Source: Rhizoctonia solani (taxonomy: Eukaryota; Basidiomycota; Agaricomycetes; Cantharellales; Ceratobasidiaceae). From it: DNA of 64,000 bases. The DNA is taken from the NCBI RefSeq assembly GCF_016906535.1, contig NC_057382.1, positions 1,488,001 through 1,552,000 of the forward strand, written 5' to 3'. The notes under the pieces are model-generated. The model was given only the letters and a program-made list of their open reading frames with translations, searched no databases and was not told the origin of the DNA. A program made the position numbers and the translations under genes. Shown piece by piece: positions 46,868-58,300 of this stretch; the first letter of the stretch is position 1; each line of letters opens with the position of its first letter.

Positions 46868-49800
46868 ATGTCTCGACAGACGCTAACACTCTCTGAAAAC
46901 TGGCAGTGGAAGCAGCGCGATCCTAAAATAGAGAACGTCTTTGACGAACTCAAGCGACCCGACACATCAATCCAACATGATCCTAAAGATACTAGATCAA
47001 CTTGGAGAAAGGCCATTACATCCCCATCCGAAATCCACGTTGAGCTTCTAAAAGCTGGTATTATACCAGATCCTTACAAGGGCTTCAACGAGCATAAAGT
47101 ACAATGTGAGCCAAATCTACGCAAGTACTGGGTTGTATAGCACTGGCTCATCATTTACAGGGGTCGGGAAAAGGGAATGGCTCTATCGATATGCTTTTGA
47201 GCTATCACAACAGCAACTCTCAAGTTCGGTTGAGTTGGAGTTTGAGGGGCTAGACACCTTCTGTACTGTATACCTGGTGTGTTATTGTTGCACATCCGAG
47301 GATATATCATTAATCGTAGCTTTAGAATGAGCTTGAGATCCTCAAATCCGACAATATGTTCACCCCGTTGACCGTTTCATTGGCACCCGTTGATGCCGCT
47401 CCATCTTCGCAATCAAAAGGAATTGTTAACACCGTCAAAGAAATTGTCTCTACTCTATCACTTTCTTCAAACGCCCAGCCAAAGTATGTCCTCAAGCCCG
47501 GGATCAACGTCCTTCTGCTTCATTTCAAGCCCGCCTTGCTCGAGGCCGAGGCGTTAGAAGATAGGTATGGTAAAGTGCGAGCAGGTAGCTGCAACTTAGG
47601 GTTACCGAATCGGGTATACGTTCGCAAGGCTCAATTTGGGTGGAGATGGGATTGGGGTAGGTTTGGTCCATGTTCACTGATCCTTGGGATCTCATAGAAA
47701 AACTTTACTCGTGTAGGCCCGGAACTCATGACTGCAGGGCCATACAGGCCAATTCATCTTCATACACACAAGGCTCGAATCGCTGATGCGTACGTCAAGA
47801 CGATTGTATCTTCCGCTCCAGAGCTAGCATGCGCTATTGAGATCGAGCCTACACTTCACGGAGATGTTTCAGCGGTGTCCAAATTTGATATCTCCCTTCG
47901 TCATCCCGAAGGCACTGTTATTCGCACTCAGGTGTTTGACATTGGATCTAAGATTAGGTGGAAACTAGAAGATGGTGAGGTTTCGTTGTGGTGGCCTGTT
48001 GGCTATGGTCAGCAGACCTTGTACCATGTCGATATCATTGCAACGGGTGAGGTGAGTACAGTAATAGTGTGGATTAAATTATACCATTTGATTTCCTGAT
48101 ATGCATATATTCAGGACGGCACAGTACTGGATCGTGTTGCCAAACGAATTGGGTTTCGTCGGGTCGAACTAGTACAAGAGCCACTAGTTGACGCACCGGG
48201 CACGACATTTCTATTCGAGATAAACGGAGTACGAGTTTTTATTGGGGGTAAATACAGTATTTTTCCCTACGTACCAAACCTAAATAGTTATTAGGGTCTA
48301 ACTGGATCCCCGCCGATAATTTCCTGACTTCTATCACACCCAAAAGATACCAAGCGTGGCTCCAGCTTCTCAAGGATGGCAACCAGAATATGGTTCGTAT
48401 TTGGGGTGGAGGTGTATACGAACCCGACGTGTTCTATGATACATGTGATGGTCAGTACCAACAAAATAAATGGACATGTATTTGTACTTACCACTGTAAA
48501 TGTAGAGCTTGGCATTCTTGTCTGGCAGGATTTTCAGTTTGCATGTGGACAATATCCAGCACACAAGGAGTTCTTGGCTAATGTCGAGGCCGAAGCAGAG
48601 GCAAATATTAAGAGACTCCGTGGACACCCAAGTCTGGCTTTGTGGTGTGGAAACAATGAAGGTATAGTTCGTTCACTCTTGACCCTAGATACAAAACTGA
48701 GGTCAACCTAGACTATCAACAAGTATTTCAATGGGGTCTCTCGACTCTTCCCGCAGTTGTTATCTATGAGAAGTTGCTGCCGCGTGTAATCAGTAATCTT
48801 ATGGGTGATGCTGTTCCCTATCACCGCGGGAGCCCTTATGGCAGGTAAGTCGGATTGGCTGCTATACTTAAAATCCCTTTTAAGCCCTTGAACCAGTGTA
48901 AAGGAATGGGACACCGCGGACCCTACCATCGGTGATATACACCAGTGGGAAGTATGGGCGGGAAAAGGTGCACCTTATCAAGATTGGGATATAATGGGCG
49001 GAAGATTCGTCAGGTCAGCCGCCCACATGCGTCGCCTTTAACCAAACCTTTACTCATCGAAATGTGCATATAGCGAGTTTGGTTTACCATGCATGCCTAA
49101 TATGCGTACTATAGACTACTGGCTCCAAGATACCGACTCTTCTCAACGTCGGGTTCAGTCCAAGGCCATGCAACAGCACAATAAAGCCGGCGCCCATGAA
49201 CGTCGCCTGGCAGTTTACATGAACGAGAACTTCTGGATCACCAATGACCTTGAGAGGTTCGTCGTCCATGTACCCAGCCCATACCTCCTGATATGCTCAA
49301 CTTGTAATAGATACGCCTATCTCACACAAGTAATGCAGTCAGAGGGTGTATCCTCCGCCTATCGGATGTGGAGACGGGAATGGAAGGGAAAGGGGAAACA
49401 ATATGTGCGTGTGTATGAACCCGTGGCCTACGATCCACAACTGATTTAGTTGACGATAACGGCAGTGTGCCGGAGTAATTGTGTGGCAATTGAATGACTG
49501 CTGGCCGGTCAGCTCTTGGGCCATAGTTGACTATTTCGTGAGTTTATGAACAAGGCTTAAAGAGTTATTCATACTGAGTAGGCATCCTAGTTGCGGCCAA
49601 AACTGGCGTACTATACTATTGCTCGGGAGATGCTTCCGTACACAATTGGTATAAAGCGCACTGTAAGTCCTGATTAGACCTTATGTAGTATCCTTTCATA
49701 TGATGGCGTCATGCTAAGGTCAAACAAAATCGCGAGACGGATCGCCCACGCCAGTTCTATGAATTTGGCGCATTCCAAAGCATCGGAGCGTCGATCGATG

Positions 49801-50326
49801 TCTGGGGCACCAACTCCACGCTTCTCAAAAAGAAAGCACTCGTTAAATTGTCCTGCTTTGATCTAGCCTCGGACTGGAATCACGTCGAGGAGCATTCTGT
49901 GACCCTCTTTCCAAACCAAGCCACTGAAATTTTAGCCATTCCGTGCCCTGCCCCCCGCATATAGGACCGGTTCCTGGACCTGATGACGATGCCGATGCTC
50001 TACCGACAACATCGCATTCTGTCGTTGTTTTTGCTTTACTTTTAGACGAGGCGGGGCGAGTGCTATCTCGTTATGCAGATTGGCCACAGCCGTTCCGAAG
50101 TTACGATATGCCCAATCCCGAGCTTCAGTTGTCTGTGGAGGGAGAAAGAGTCGTAGTGACAGCGAAAAGACCTGCCAAGGCAGTAATGCTTGGTGTCGAT
50201 GGTGAAGATGATGAAGTTCGATGGAGTGACAACGCACTAGATGTAATGCCTGGTGATCCACAAACGGTGACGGTGCGGGGACTTAATGACAGAAAAGTGA
50301 CCGCACAATGGCTACGATCTGACTAG
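46868..50326 (+). CDS. beta-mannosidase, GH2
   Basis: ATG 46868 gives MSRQTLTLSENWQWKQRD with no signal peptide, as in intracellular (clade B) fungal beta-mannosidases. The GH2 jelly roll follows (VGKREWLYRYAFEL, ELEFEGLDTFCTVYL, FGWRWDWGPELMTAGPYRP), then the Ig-like middle domain and the barrel: NWIPADNF, MVRVWGGGVYEPD, LGILVWQDFQFACGQYP. The acid/base Glu is in LALWCGNNE, and the nucleophile Glu is in SEFGLPCMPN after an intron near 49016-49074. WQLNDCWPVSSWAIVDYF and RPKLAYYTIARE come later. It releases terminal beta-D-mannose from manno-oligosaccharides and N-glycans. More than twelve introns are present. The last exon needs one more C at the six-C run 49951-49956 to join IPCPAP with PHIGPVPGPDDDADA. 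Confidence 0.9.
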
Positions 50327-51128
50327 CTGGGACTTTTATGTTGATATTAAAATGCCCCCTGTACATCGTTTAATATGAACAAATAAGGCCTTGTATTGTC
50401 TCAGGGTACGGCAAAAAGCCGGGAAATTTTTGCTAATCAAGTTGTAATCAAGGCTCGGCCAAACATCCCATTTTAGGATCAAAATATATCAACCTGTTGC
50501 TCGCTTCAAAAAAGGTTTTCGCAATTCATCACAATGGTATTCACACCCTTTACGGTGGCAAGAAAATGGTCTGGATCGTCAGACTTCTAGTTGTGGGGTA
50601 AACAGCATAACAGAAATAGTCTAAAAAGACCTTCAATACGAGATTAATTTTAGTCGCGGACCGTTGGTATGCGTTACTGACCGGGTACGCCGAAGGTAAC
50701 GGTAACAAAAGTCTGGGGGTGCCTTCCTATCTTTGTCTCCCATGCTGCCGTCTGTATGAGTCAACTGTGGGCGGGGGTAGTGAGGACGAGGATCGTGACT
50801 CGTCGTGAGATAGCGCAGCTTGTATTGCTTACAAATAACCAATGACCGTGTTTTTAGTAACGCCCATGTAAGACCTCAGTGACTCGAGCAATCTTCTTCT
50901 ATGAAGGGCCATTGCGGGCACAGCACTGATCCACATGAGGTCAACTGCGGTCCCGAGTCATCATCGTAGTCAGGCGCCTCTTCAGTTCAGAAAAGCTATA
51001 AGAGGTCTTTGTACGGTAGCAAGATGTTCATTATACCAGCTCTCACAAGCCCTCTACTCCAAGTAAAATCTAGCAGCCATTGCTCTAGCCCTCTTACATC
51101 TTATAAACTTCCTTAATACATCAGACGC
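50327..51128. other. intergenic, no gene seen
   Basis: About 0.8 kb; the frame at 50633-50842 (-) has no motif. Confidence 0.4.
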
Positions 51129-51470
51129 GATGCCCAGCTACGCTGCCTCGACTACTTCTACTATTCTTTGGTCCACCACCAGCAGCCTCGTGATTACTCT
51201 GCTGCTTTTGGCAATCTCGCATCGTCTTATGGTGCCTCTGGGACCGCACCTTCCCGCCCATCATCCAAGACTGCCTCACATCTAAACGCAGGAGCGAGCT
51301 CGCGCTCTGACACTAGTACAAAACGATGGCGTTCGATATTCTCTAAGCAACCGTTGTCCTCTAATCCGGCTGCTGAGCCGGAGAAGTACGTCGTACCCAA
51401 GTCCCAAGATTTTGGTGCATTGATAAACAAGTATGGTGCCAAGTCTGCTCCCACGGCCAGCCTGCTTTAG
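51129..51470 (+). CDS. small soluble protein with two FG-x-L-x-x-x-YG motifs
   Basis: The ATG at 51129 starts MPSYAASTTST. The rest lies in a frame that reads HHQQPRDYSAAFGNLASSYG, a Ser/Ala-rich linker, TKRWRSIFSKQP, and EKYVVPKSQDFGALINKYGA ending at 51470. AFGNLASSYG and DFGALINKYG look like two copies of one short motif. I recall similar short Agaricomycete proteins without a known role. A one-base shift near 51160-51175 is needed between the start and the main part. Alternatively the start is the in-frame ATG of VHHQQPRD at 51168, which needs no shift. Confidence 0.55.
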   Translation, partial: DAQLRCLDYFYYSLVHHQQPRDYSAAFGNLASSYGASGTAPSRPSSKTASHLNAGASSRSDTSTKRWRSIFSKQPLSSNPAAEPEKYVVPKSQDFGALINKYGAKSAPTASLL

Positions 51471-51734
51471 CTCAAGTATAGGTTAGTTAAGAGTCATAGG
51501 TTTTACCAAAATCTCCCAGTACTAATCATGATATTCGCACTAGGCACTTGAAAAAAATATAACCATATACCTGCCGGACATTCAAGCTGTTCCTAGTGTG
51601 CTTCGTTTCTAGAATACCCCTTACTTTTAATTGGCTATATTAAATCACTTCGTCATGGGTGTAACTTTACATGTAATCCAAAACTAATGATGTTGGAAAC
51701 ATCACCCCATTTGAATGAGTTCTGGGGCTTTTTA

Positions 51735-53045
51735 CTAAGCACTTCTCAATTCCTTCTCAAAAAGGATGAACTGGGCGAATTTGTCCTTTAGTGAATCTTC
51801 GAACTTGGTATACTTAATACCAAGTATATCTCTTGAAGCACTGGTATCGGCCGAGTAGACTCCTTCGGGAGGGTACCCAGAAAACTGGGTGCCTGAATTG
51901 CGCATCCCATAAGTTTACTGTACACCAAAAGCACATCTAAACTTACTTCTTGGGATACCCTTGGCTTTAGCCCGTTCGGGATAGTGCTCCCAGATGTAGT
52001 TGGCTACTTGCCCAACATTAAAGTTTCCTTCAGCCAAGAGGAATCGTTTTCCGCCTGCTTCGGGTTTCTCCTGTAGGGGAAGACTGTCAATATTTCCCAT
52101 CTCGAATATTGAGTGTTTATCGCTTACCAGAGCAGCAACGTGTGCCTCTGCAACATCTCTCACATCAACCCACAACCAGACTCCATTCCCTTTCAAATCA
52201 TTGTTTTGACCGTTGAAGATTTGGTAAAATTGGAGCTCGTGGCATTGAGGGTCTCCAGCGATGTCACCTCTTGAAGAGCAGGACCATATACCTGACGCGT
52301 GTTTGAGTCGAATACAGTAATGCCTGATGCGAATATATCACGTACCATTGTAGGGCATATGGTGACAAGATCAAACTGTAGTTTCTCCTTTTCCACAAAG
52401 TCCCAAGCAGCCTTTTCAGCGAGCGCCTTGGAAGCAAAGTAGGCAACTTCCGGATTCTGCACTGCATATTCGTATGTAATCTGAGACAACACAAATGAAC
52501 TACGTTTTTGTTACAAAATATCTTCGACCTACCGGATTCCAATCCTTTTCGGAGTATACATGCTTAGTAGAGTCGACACTACTATTTGCCAAAGCTGCAA
52601 AGGAAGATGTGATGATAACTCGTTTGACTTTGGAGCCGTGTTCTTTTGTAGATTTGAGTATCTCGGTAGTTCCTTTGATAGCTGGCTGTAAAATGTCCTT
52701 CTCCGGGTCTTCACTAGATCGCAAAGAATCAGCGCATGCCCCATCAGTCTAAAAGATTCATACGCACACGCCAAACACGAGCGGGCTGCTCGTGTGCAAG
52801 ACAGAGTCGAAAGCATTGTCCTTGAAGACTTGATCAAAGGCACCTGGAGCAGTCATATCCTGTATGATCGCAAACTTGAGTTGACCACTCTCGGTAGCTT
52901 CGGGGAATGTCTTGCGTAGATGTGTGGTCTTGCTTTCTGAGCGCACAGTCGTAGTTACGTTGTGTCCATGTTTTAATAGTAGGAGCAAGATGTGGACAGC
53001 AATGAATCCATTGCCTCCAGTCAAAAGTACGTTGGAAACGGTCAT
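51735..53045 (-). CDS. extended SDR, Gre2 / cinnamoyl-CoA reductase-like NADPH-dependent reductase
   Basis: ATG 53045 begins MTVSNVLLTGGNGFIAVHIL, with the glycine-rich NAD(P) loop right at the start. TTTVRSESKTTHLRK holds the NADPH-selecting basic residue. HTSSP, RVIITSSFAAL and the catalytic YFASKALAEKAAWDF (Y-x3-K) follow. DLVTICPTMVYGP reads across an intron, then VWLWVDVRDVAEAHVAAL and a C-terminal domain ending FILFEKELRSA at 51735. About 340 residues in five or six exons, all in frame. Relatives reduce aldehydes and ketones such as methylglyoxal; the substrate here is unknown. Confidence 0.88.
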
Positions 53046-53728
53046 GGAAGAGATATATGCGCTAAACGGTGTCGATGAAGTTAAGATGGGTTGAAAAGAG
53101 CACGCTCGATTTCCCCTTTTAAGCAGCGTTGGGTCCGGATGACTCTCGGCGTTCGGCATTTATCCCGAGCGCATGAGTAAGTACAAAGCACGCAAGAATT
53201 ATAATACGAGGCAAGCTTTCAAAAATATCGGGCTACCATGACCGGAGGGCTGAACATTGATTTCGAATTTCATCTCGCTTTTGGTGAGCAAGAGTAACAG
53301 TGTTATCGTGTAGTATTAGAGGCCAAAGCAATGGGAGTCAGCCTGGTAAGCCCTCGGTGAAGCCTGCGGTCCCAACCGCGCTGGCGAATCGGTTGAGTGG
53401 GTGAATTGGCAATAGCTACCCGCGTCTCGCCCGACCTACAGTCCTCGACCCGTATGTTGGCGTGGGTGACTGCGGGTTGGAGGAAGCAATGCCTAGTAAT
53501 TTAAATTATAATATCTTAGTGTCGGAGCTGTGTTAATTCATTGGTAAATAACATGAAATCTGAATTCATGCATTGGTAGAAAACTTCAATACGCAAAGTC
53601 ATTTAGTGGCTGTGTTTCGTTCACTACCTGCGTGACTAGCCATAGGCTCCCTCCATCATGTGACTCGTGGCCCAAACGCTCAGCGCTACGCATTCAACCT
53701 CGCTCTCTCGTCACCAACCCGATAAACA
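53046..53728. other. divergent promoter region (Gre2-like / Cwc15)
   Basis: No gene is supported. Confidence 0.4.
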
Positions 53729-54831
53729 ATGTCGACAGCTCACAGGTATGCCACAGAATGTTTGATACATTATATCTATTAAAAATAAAACAGACCAACA
53801 TGGGATCCTGCGCAGGCAAAGGATGTAAAGAGTGGCTCACGACAATATTCGTCGCGCGACATGGCGTCGCAGACGAAACTCAAGTTTAGGTAAGTTCTAT
53901 CTAGTTTAGTACATTCTATTCCAGAGTTTACTCTCAAATCACCGTGGCTTAGACAACCTGGTCAACGTCTGTAGGAGACGTCAAAAAGCGAGACCTTCGC
54001 ACAGACTTGCTGCTGGCAGAACATGAAGCCAAGAATAAGAAGCGCAAAGCGGCCGGGCAGGACCCGTACCTCTCCCCCCGGCATTGGCTGCCCTCACCAG
54101 CAATGCGACGCCAGTTGCTGCGATCGAGAATGGCCCGTCCGAGGAAGAGGATCCTGCGAGTAAACGGCAGAAAATGCTGCAAGAGGCGCTGGAGCTTGAC
54201 AGAGATGATGACGATGATGATGCTAAAGTGCAGGACAAAGGCAAGGGCAAGGCTACAGCTGATGATATGTGAGTTTCACCATTTGGTCGGCCACCACTTC
54301 AAGGGAACTTTGATCGCCGACATGGCATAGGGACGTGGACGATGATGATGATGATGACGAAGACGAGGATTCCGACGATGATGAAGATGAGACAGCCCAG
54401 TTATTGGCCGAGTTGGAGAGAATAAAGCGAGAGCGTGCGGCAGAGGAAGAGAGGAAGGCGAGAGAGGTCAGCGAAGGAAAAGCACGGGACTTGGAGGAAG
54501 AGATTGCCACAAGAAATCCGTTACTGAACCTCGAAGCAGCACTTGGGCAAGGTTCCAAGTCAGGCAAACCTGGCACGTTTGCCGTGAAGAAGAGGTGGGA
54601 TGACGGTGAGGATCCTTTCTTGCTAAGACAATCAATCCCACGCAATCTAAGTACTCTACGGCAGATGTTATCTTTAAAAACCAGGCCGTTAACTCATCAG
54701 ACTCCCCGAACGGACAGTTTGTCAACGACTTGCTGCGTACGGAATTCCATAGGTTAGTCGCTGTTTTCTAATTGCTAGCCCAAGCTGAAACCCCGGACTG
54801 CAGGAAATTCATGGCTAAGTTCATTAAGTAA
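53729..54831 (+). CDS. CWC15: spliceosome component Cwc15/Cwf15
   Basis: The start MSTAHR splices (intron about 53746-53793) to PTWDPAQAKDVKSGSRQYSS and RDMASQTKLKFRQPGQ. This is the near-invariant N-terminus of Cwc15. KKRDLRTDLLLAEHEAKNKK, a long acidic/Ser stretch (DDDDDDDEDEDSDDDEDE), a helical ELERIKRERAAEEE region, KRWDD spliced to DVIFKNQA, and FVNDLLRTEFHRKFMAKFIK complete it, with TAA at 54829-54831. Cwc15 belongs to the Prp19-associated (NTC-related) complex of active spliceosomes. Two one-base losses break the frame as written: AA at 53964-53965 and the six-C run 54074-54079. For an essential gene this argues for base-calling error. Confidence 0.92.
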
Positions 54832-55325
54832 TTACTTAATTTGGAGAGTTTTTATGCCAGACTTGCACTTTCAGACAACCTTCGGCTATTCGCTCGAAGA
54901 ACTGTGTTTTACTCAAGTCTCCAGCAACCTTGTTGTATGTTATCTAGCGTCGACAGTCATAAATAAAATATGCGCCTGGCGCTTTTTCATAATACTATTA
55001 GAGTCATCAAAATGTGTTCTAAACAAGTGTGAGGCTACTATGCAAAGTGACGTTGGAGCTTTTTGGCCGGTGTATTAAGGGGTGCTGTGCTGAAGTGATC
55101 AAAAATAAGTTATCTACAATGAAAAAAAGCGCCGAGTACCAGTCCATATGATCGAATCAAAAATAACATAAACAAAGCGAAAAAAAGAGGAAACAGCACA
55201 ATACTATCATTTACACAATCGTCAAATCATCGTAGGATAGCACAAAAAGTGGCTCGTAAACAAACAAACAAGTCCCCAAATAAAACCCAGAATGAGACAT
55301 AGAGCAAGTAAACATGACTCCTGCG
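54832..55325. other. intergenic between convergent gene ends
   Basis: No gene is supported. Confidence 0.4.
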
Positions 55326-58300
55326 TTACGTCTCGGGAGAGGTCCTCTGCACTTGCGAACGAATGCTTTCCAACCTTGCGCGACGGCCTCGGCGGAAGAT
55401 GCGACGACTGAGTTCAACGACTTTGCCAGCAACACCAAACTTGGGCTTGGGACAAATGGCGACGAGTTGCGTGAATGGATCGAGTGAGTGCGTACTCGTG
55501 TCCCGCGGCCGGTGATTTTCCCTACAAGCTCCTTGAGCGTACGCTTCCTTGACATTGCCACGGGGGTAACGATTCTGCTGCTGGGTGACCTGGGATGGGT
55601 GGATGGGCGTCTTGGCGATGAAATTGTCGATCCAAGCGAGAGCCTCGAGGCCAGTGATCCCGAACGGGAATGCTCGTATTGCTCAGCTGGTGCTCCATGA
55701 GGGTCGGAACCGACGGAGGCAAAGGCGGCAGCGCGGACAACGAGTCAATCTGGAGATTGGCATGGCTCGTTCTGAACCCTACATCAGGATAGACAGTCGG
55801 GGGAGGGGGAAGCATCATGTTGCTCCGGCTCGAGGTCGTAGAACTCGTCGAGAACGAGTAAGTCGTCGCATGGTTCTGCGTCGTGGCAGGTGTCGGGAAG
55901 TGTTGTCTAGCATTCAGAGGCGAGTGAGGCGAGTGCGCAGGCGGTAATTGAGAAGGTACGGGGACCTGAGCCTAGGAAACAGACAGTCAGAAACTCGTCT
56001 CGAAAATAAGCCCGGCGATCATACTCACTTCAAAATTAGTAATTTCCCACAAACGTTCAGGCGAAATGTGGCATATCGGTCTCCAAAGATAGGGCATAGG
56101 GGGACCCAGCGCGCTCGGCGAGCTGTACGTCCGACGGGTAACATACGTATCAGGAATAGGCCACCGGCCGGCAACATAAATCGTAAGCCAGTGAGGTTCT
56201 AAAGAGCGGGGACGGGGGCGCGGCGGGGGAGGAATTAAGCTGGAATAACCAGAATGGGAAGACGTAATATGAGTAATGCTCGTAGCTTGACTGCGTGTCG
56301 TCTGACGTGAGACTGAGCGTGCAAATCGGATGCGGGGCGAGACAGGAGAGGGAAGAGCAGGCCATGGGAGAACATTCGATCCCTGGATGAGGATTGGAGG
56401 CGGAGGACGATGTGGCGTGCCCGGTTGCGGGGTCATGATGCTTCGAACGAAATCCTCGACAATCTCATCATCATCCGGCAAAGCGCTATCGATATCTGAA
56501 GACGAAGACGATGTGATGTGAGATCGCTAGGCACAGGCGGGGGAGCCGGAATAGTCGACCCGGCTTCATCACGACCAATCTCGTCATACAGATCTTCGTA
56601 GCGTGGACCAGGTTGGCTAGGCTGTCGACGAAGGGGACGAAGTACATTCTCGACCATGCGCTGAGACCGGGGAGGCGCCCCAGTACGCAAAGCGCCCGCA
56701 ACGGAGAGCACAAACTGAATATACTTGTTGCGCGACTGGCGGTCGGTGGCATTAGGGGTATAGTCGACGGGAGCCTCGACAGGAACAGCCGAGTTGGTCG
56801 TCGCGCGGCTCTCGGATCGTCTGCCAACGTGTTCCCAGTCACCGCCGTAGAGAATTACGTCTTCGCCTTCTTCCAGTGCTCGTTGGTCGTCGTCTCGTAA
56901 ATAAAGCGAATGTCTATATTCGGCAAGAACAAGCGAATCCGCAAACCAGTTGCGGTTTTCAGAGGGGACCACTAGGGATGGAGGAGGAATCGTCGATAAC
57001 GAGGGGCTGGCCTCGCTAAACGTGATGCTGACCGCGCCGGGCGAGAGGGTTCTAGACGGTGCAGAGTGTGAGCTTCGGTACGGAGGCGGGTTCGCGAACG
57101 AGGGCGGGGTAACGTATGCCGCGCTGGTAGTCGCCAGACTGGGTGGGCCACGGAGGTGGGAGGAGCTAGCCGATGGGATCGGAGTCCGCACGTTGAGCTC
57201 ATGGACAATAGACGCTACGGTTTGCAGCCGATCAACAGTGCGGCGGTTGGATTCAGACGTGTCGCTGCCGAGAGAGAACGCAGAGGTGTTGCCGTCCTCT
57301 TCTGCCCAGTCGAGGTCCGACGTCTGGACGGTAAGGTGTCCGTTTGCGCCAGCAGGAGCAGCGTCCGCAAGCCATCCCGAGTGACGAGAGCCGGACCGAG
57401 AGGGCGAGGGCGTGGTACCGACATCGGACAAACTCTGACCGGCGCTCTCCCGCTATCATTGTCGTAATCATGCGGGAGCATATCGTCCAAGATAACCGCG
57501 CTGTCGGGCCTGCGCGCGCTATGGCGACTAAGCACCTCGGCAACCGCCGCACTCTCGTCCTCGCTACTCTGGAGCTCATCAAACGTTGCGCGCGTGATCG
57601 GGAGACCGTTGGCGTCCATGTTGCCCATAGTAAACGCGATCCAGCTCTCGACGGGGAGACGAATATCGCTGTCGGCCGCGTGAGCGCTATAAAACGACTC
57701 GTTTCCGGGATGAGAGTTTGACCGTTCCGTGGGTGGCCTCGATGCATCAGTAGGTGGCGTGACTGATTCAGGCAGTGACTCTGGGGGAGAGTAGTGCTGA
57801 TCGTGGCGTACGGGTATGCTGCAACCACCGTTGGACGAGTTGGGCGTGTGGGATAAGCCGGGGATGGACGGGGACGGGGCCAACGAGGCAGGAGGAACCA
57901 AGCCGCCCGGAACGAACGAGTGAACGCTGGCGGCTCGACGAGCCGGGGTCGAACTTCCATGTGCACTGGGCGCGAATTCGCCGCTGGGACGACGGGTGAT
58001 GGTCATCGTCACGGGACGAGATACCATGGCCCTCATTGCGGACTGAACGAGCGGGTTCTCCTCGGCCGTGACGGCAGAATGGCCCGCGCTCGACGAGCCC
58101 TCTTGGTTTTCCACCATGTGCACGGGCGTCTCGGTATGCGGGAACGAGCCTGGAAAGTCGACATCGGTAGATTGGGCAGGACTATCCCGAGCGGTGTGGA
58201 AGGACCCGTCGCGAGAAGCGGTTTCCATTCGGCTGAACATATGTCTGGGGGGTGACCACGGTAAGCGTTCGAGAGGCTGGACGGCTGAGGTTGGACGATA

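Noticed and set aside
54253..54645. Ser-rich frame on the minus strand
   Set aside because: It is the antisense of the Asp/Glu-rich Cwc15 coding region (GAT/GAC read backwards as Ser codons).
57253..58255. Long plus- and minus-strand frames in the Ser/Pro-rich gene
   Set aside because: GC-rich codon bias opens several frames at once; the Ser/Pro-rich minus frame is preferred because it continues on both sides.
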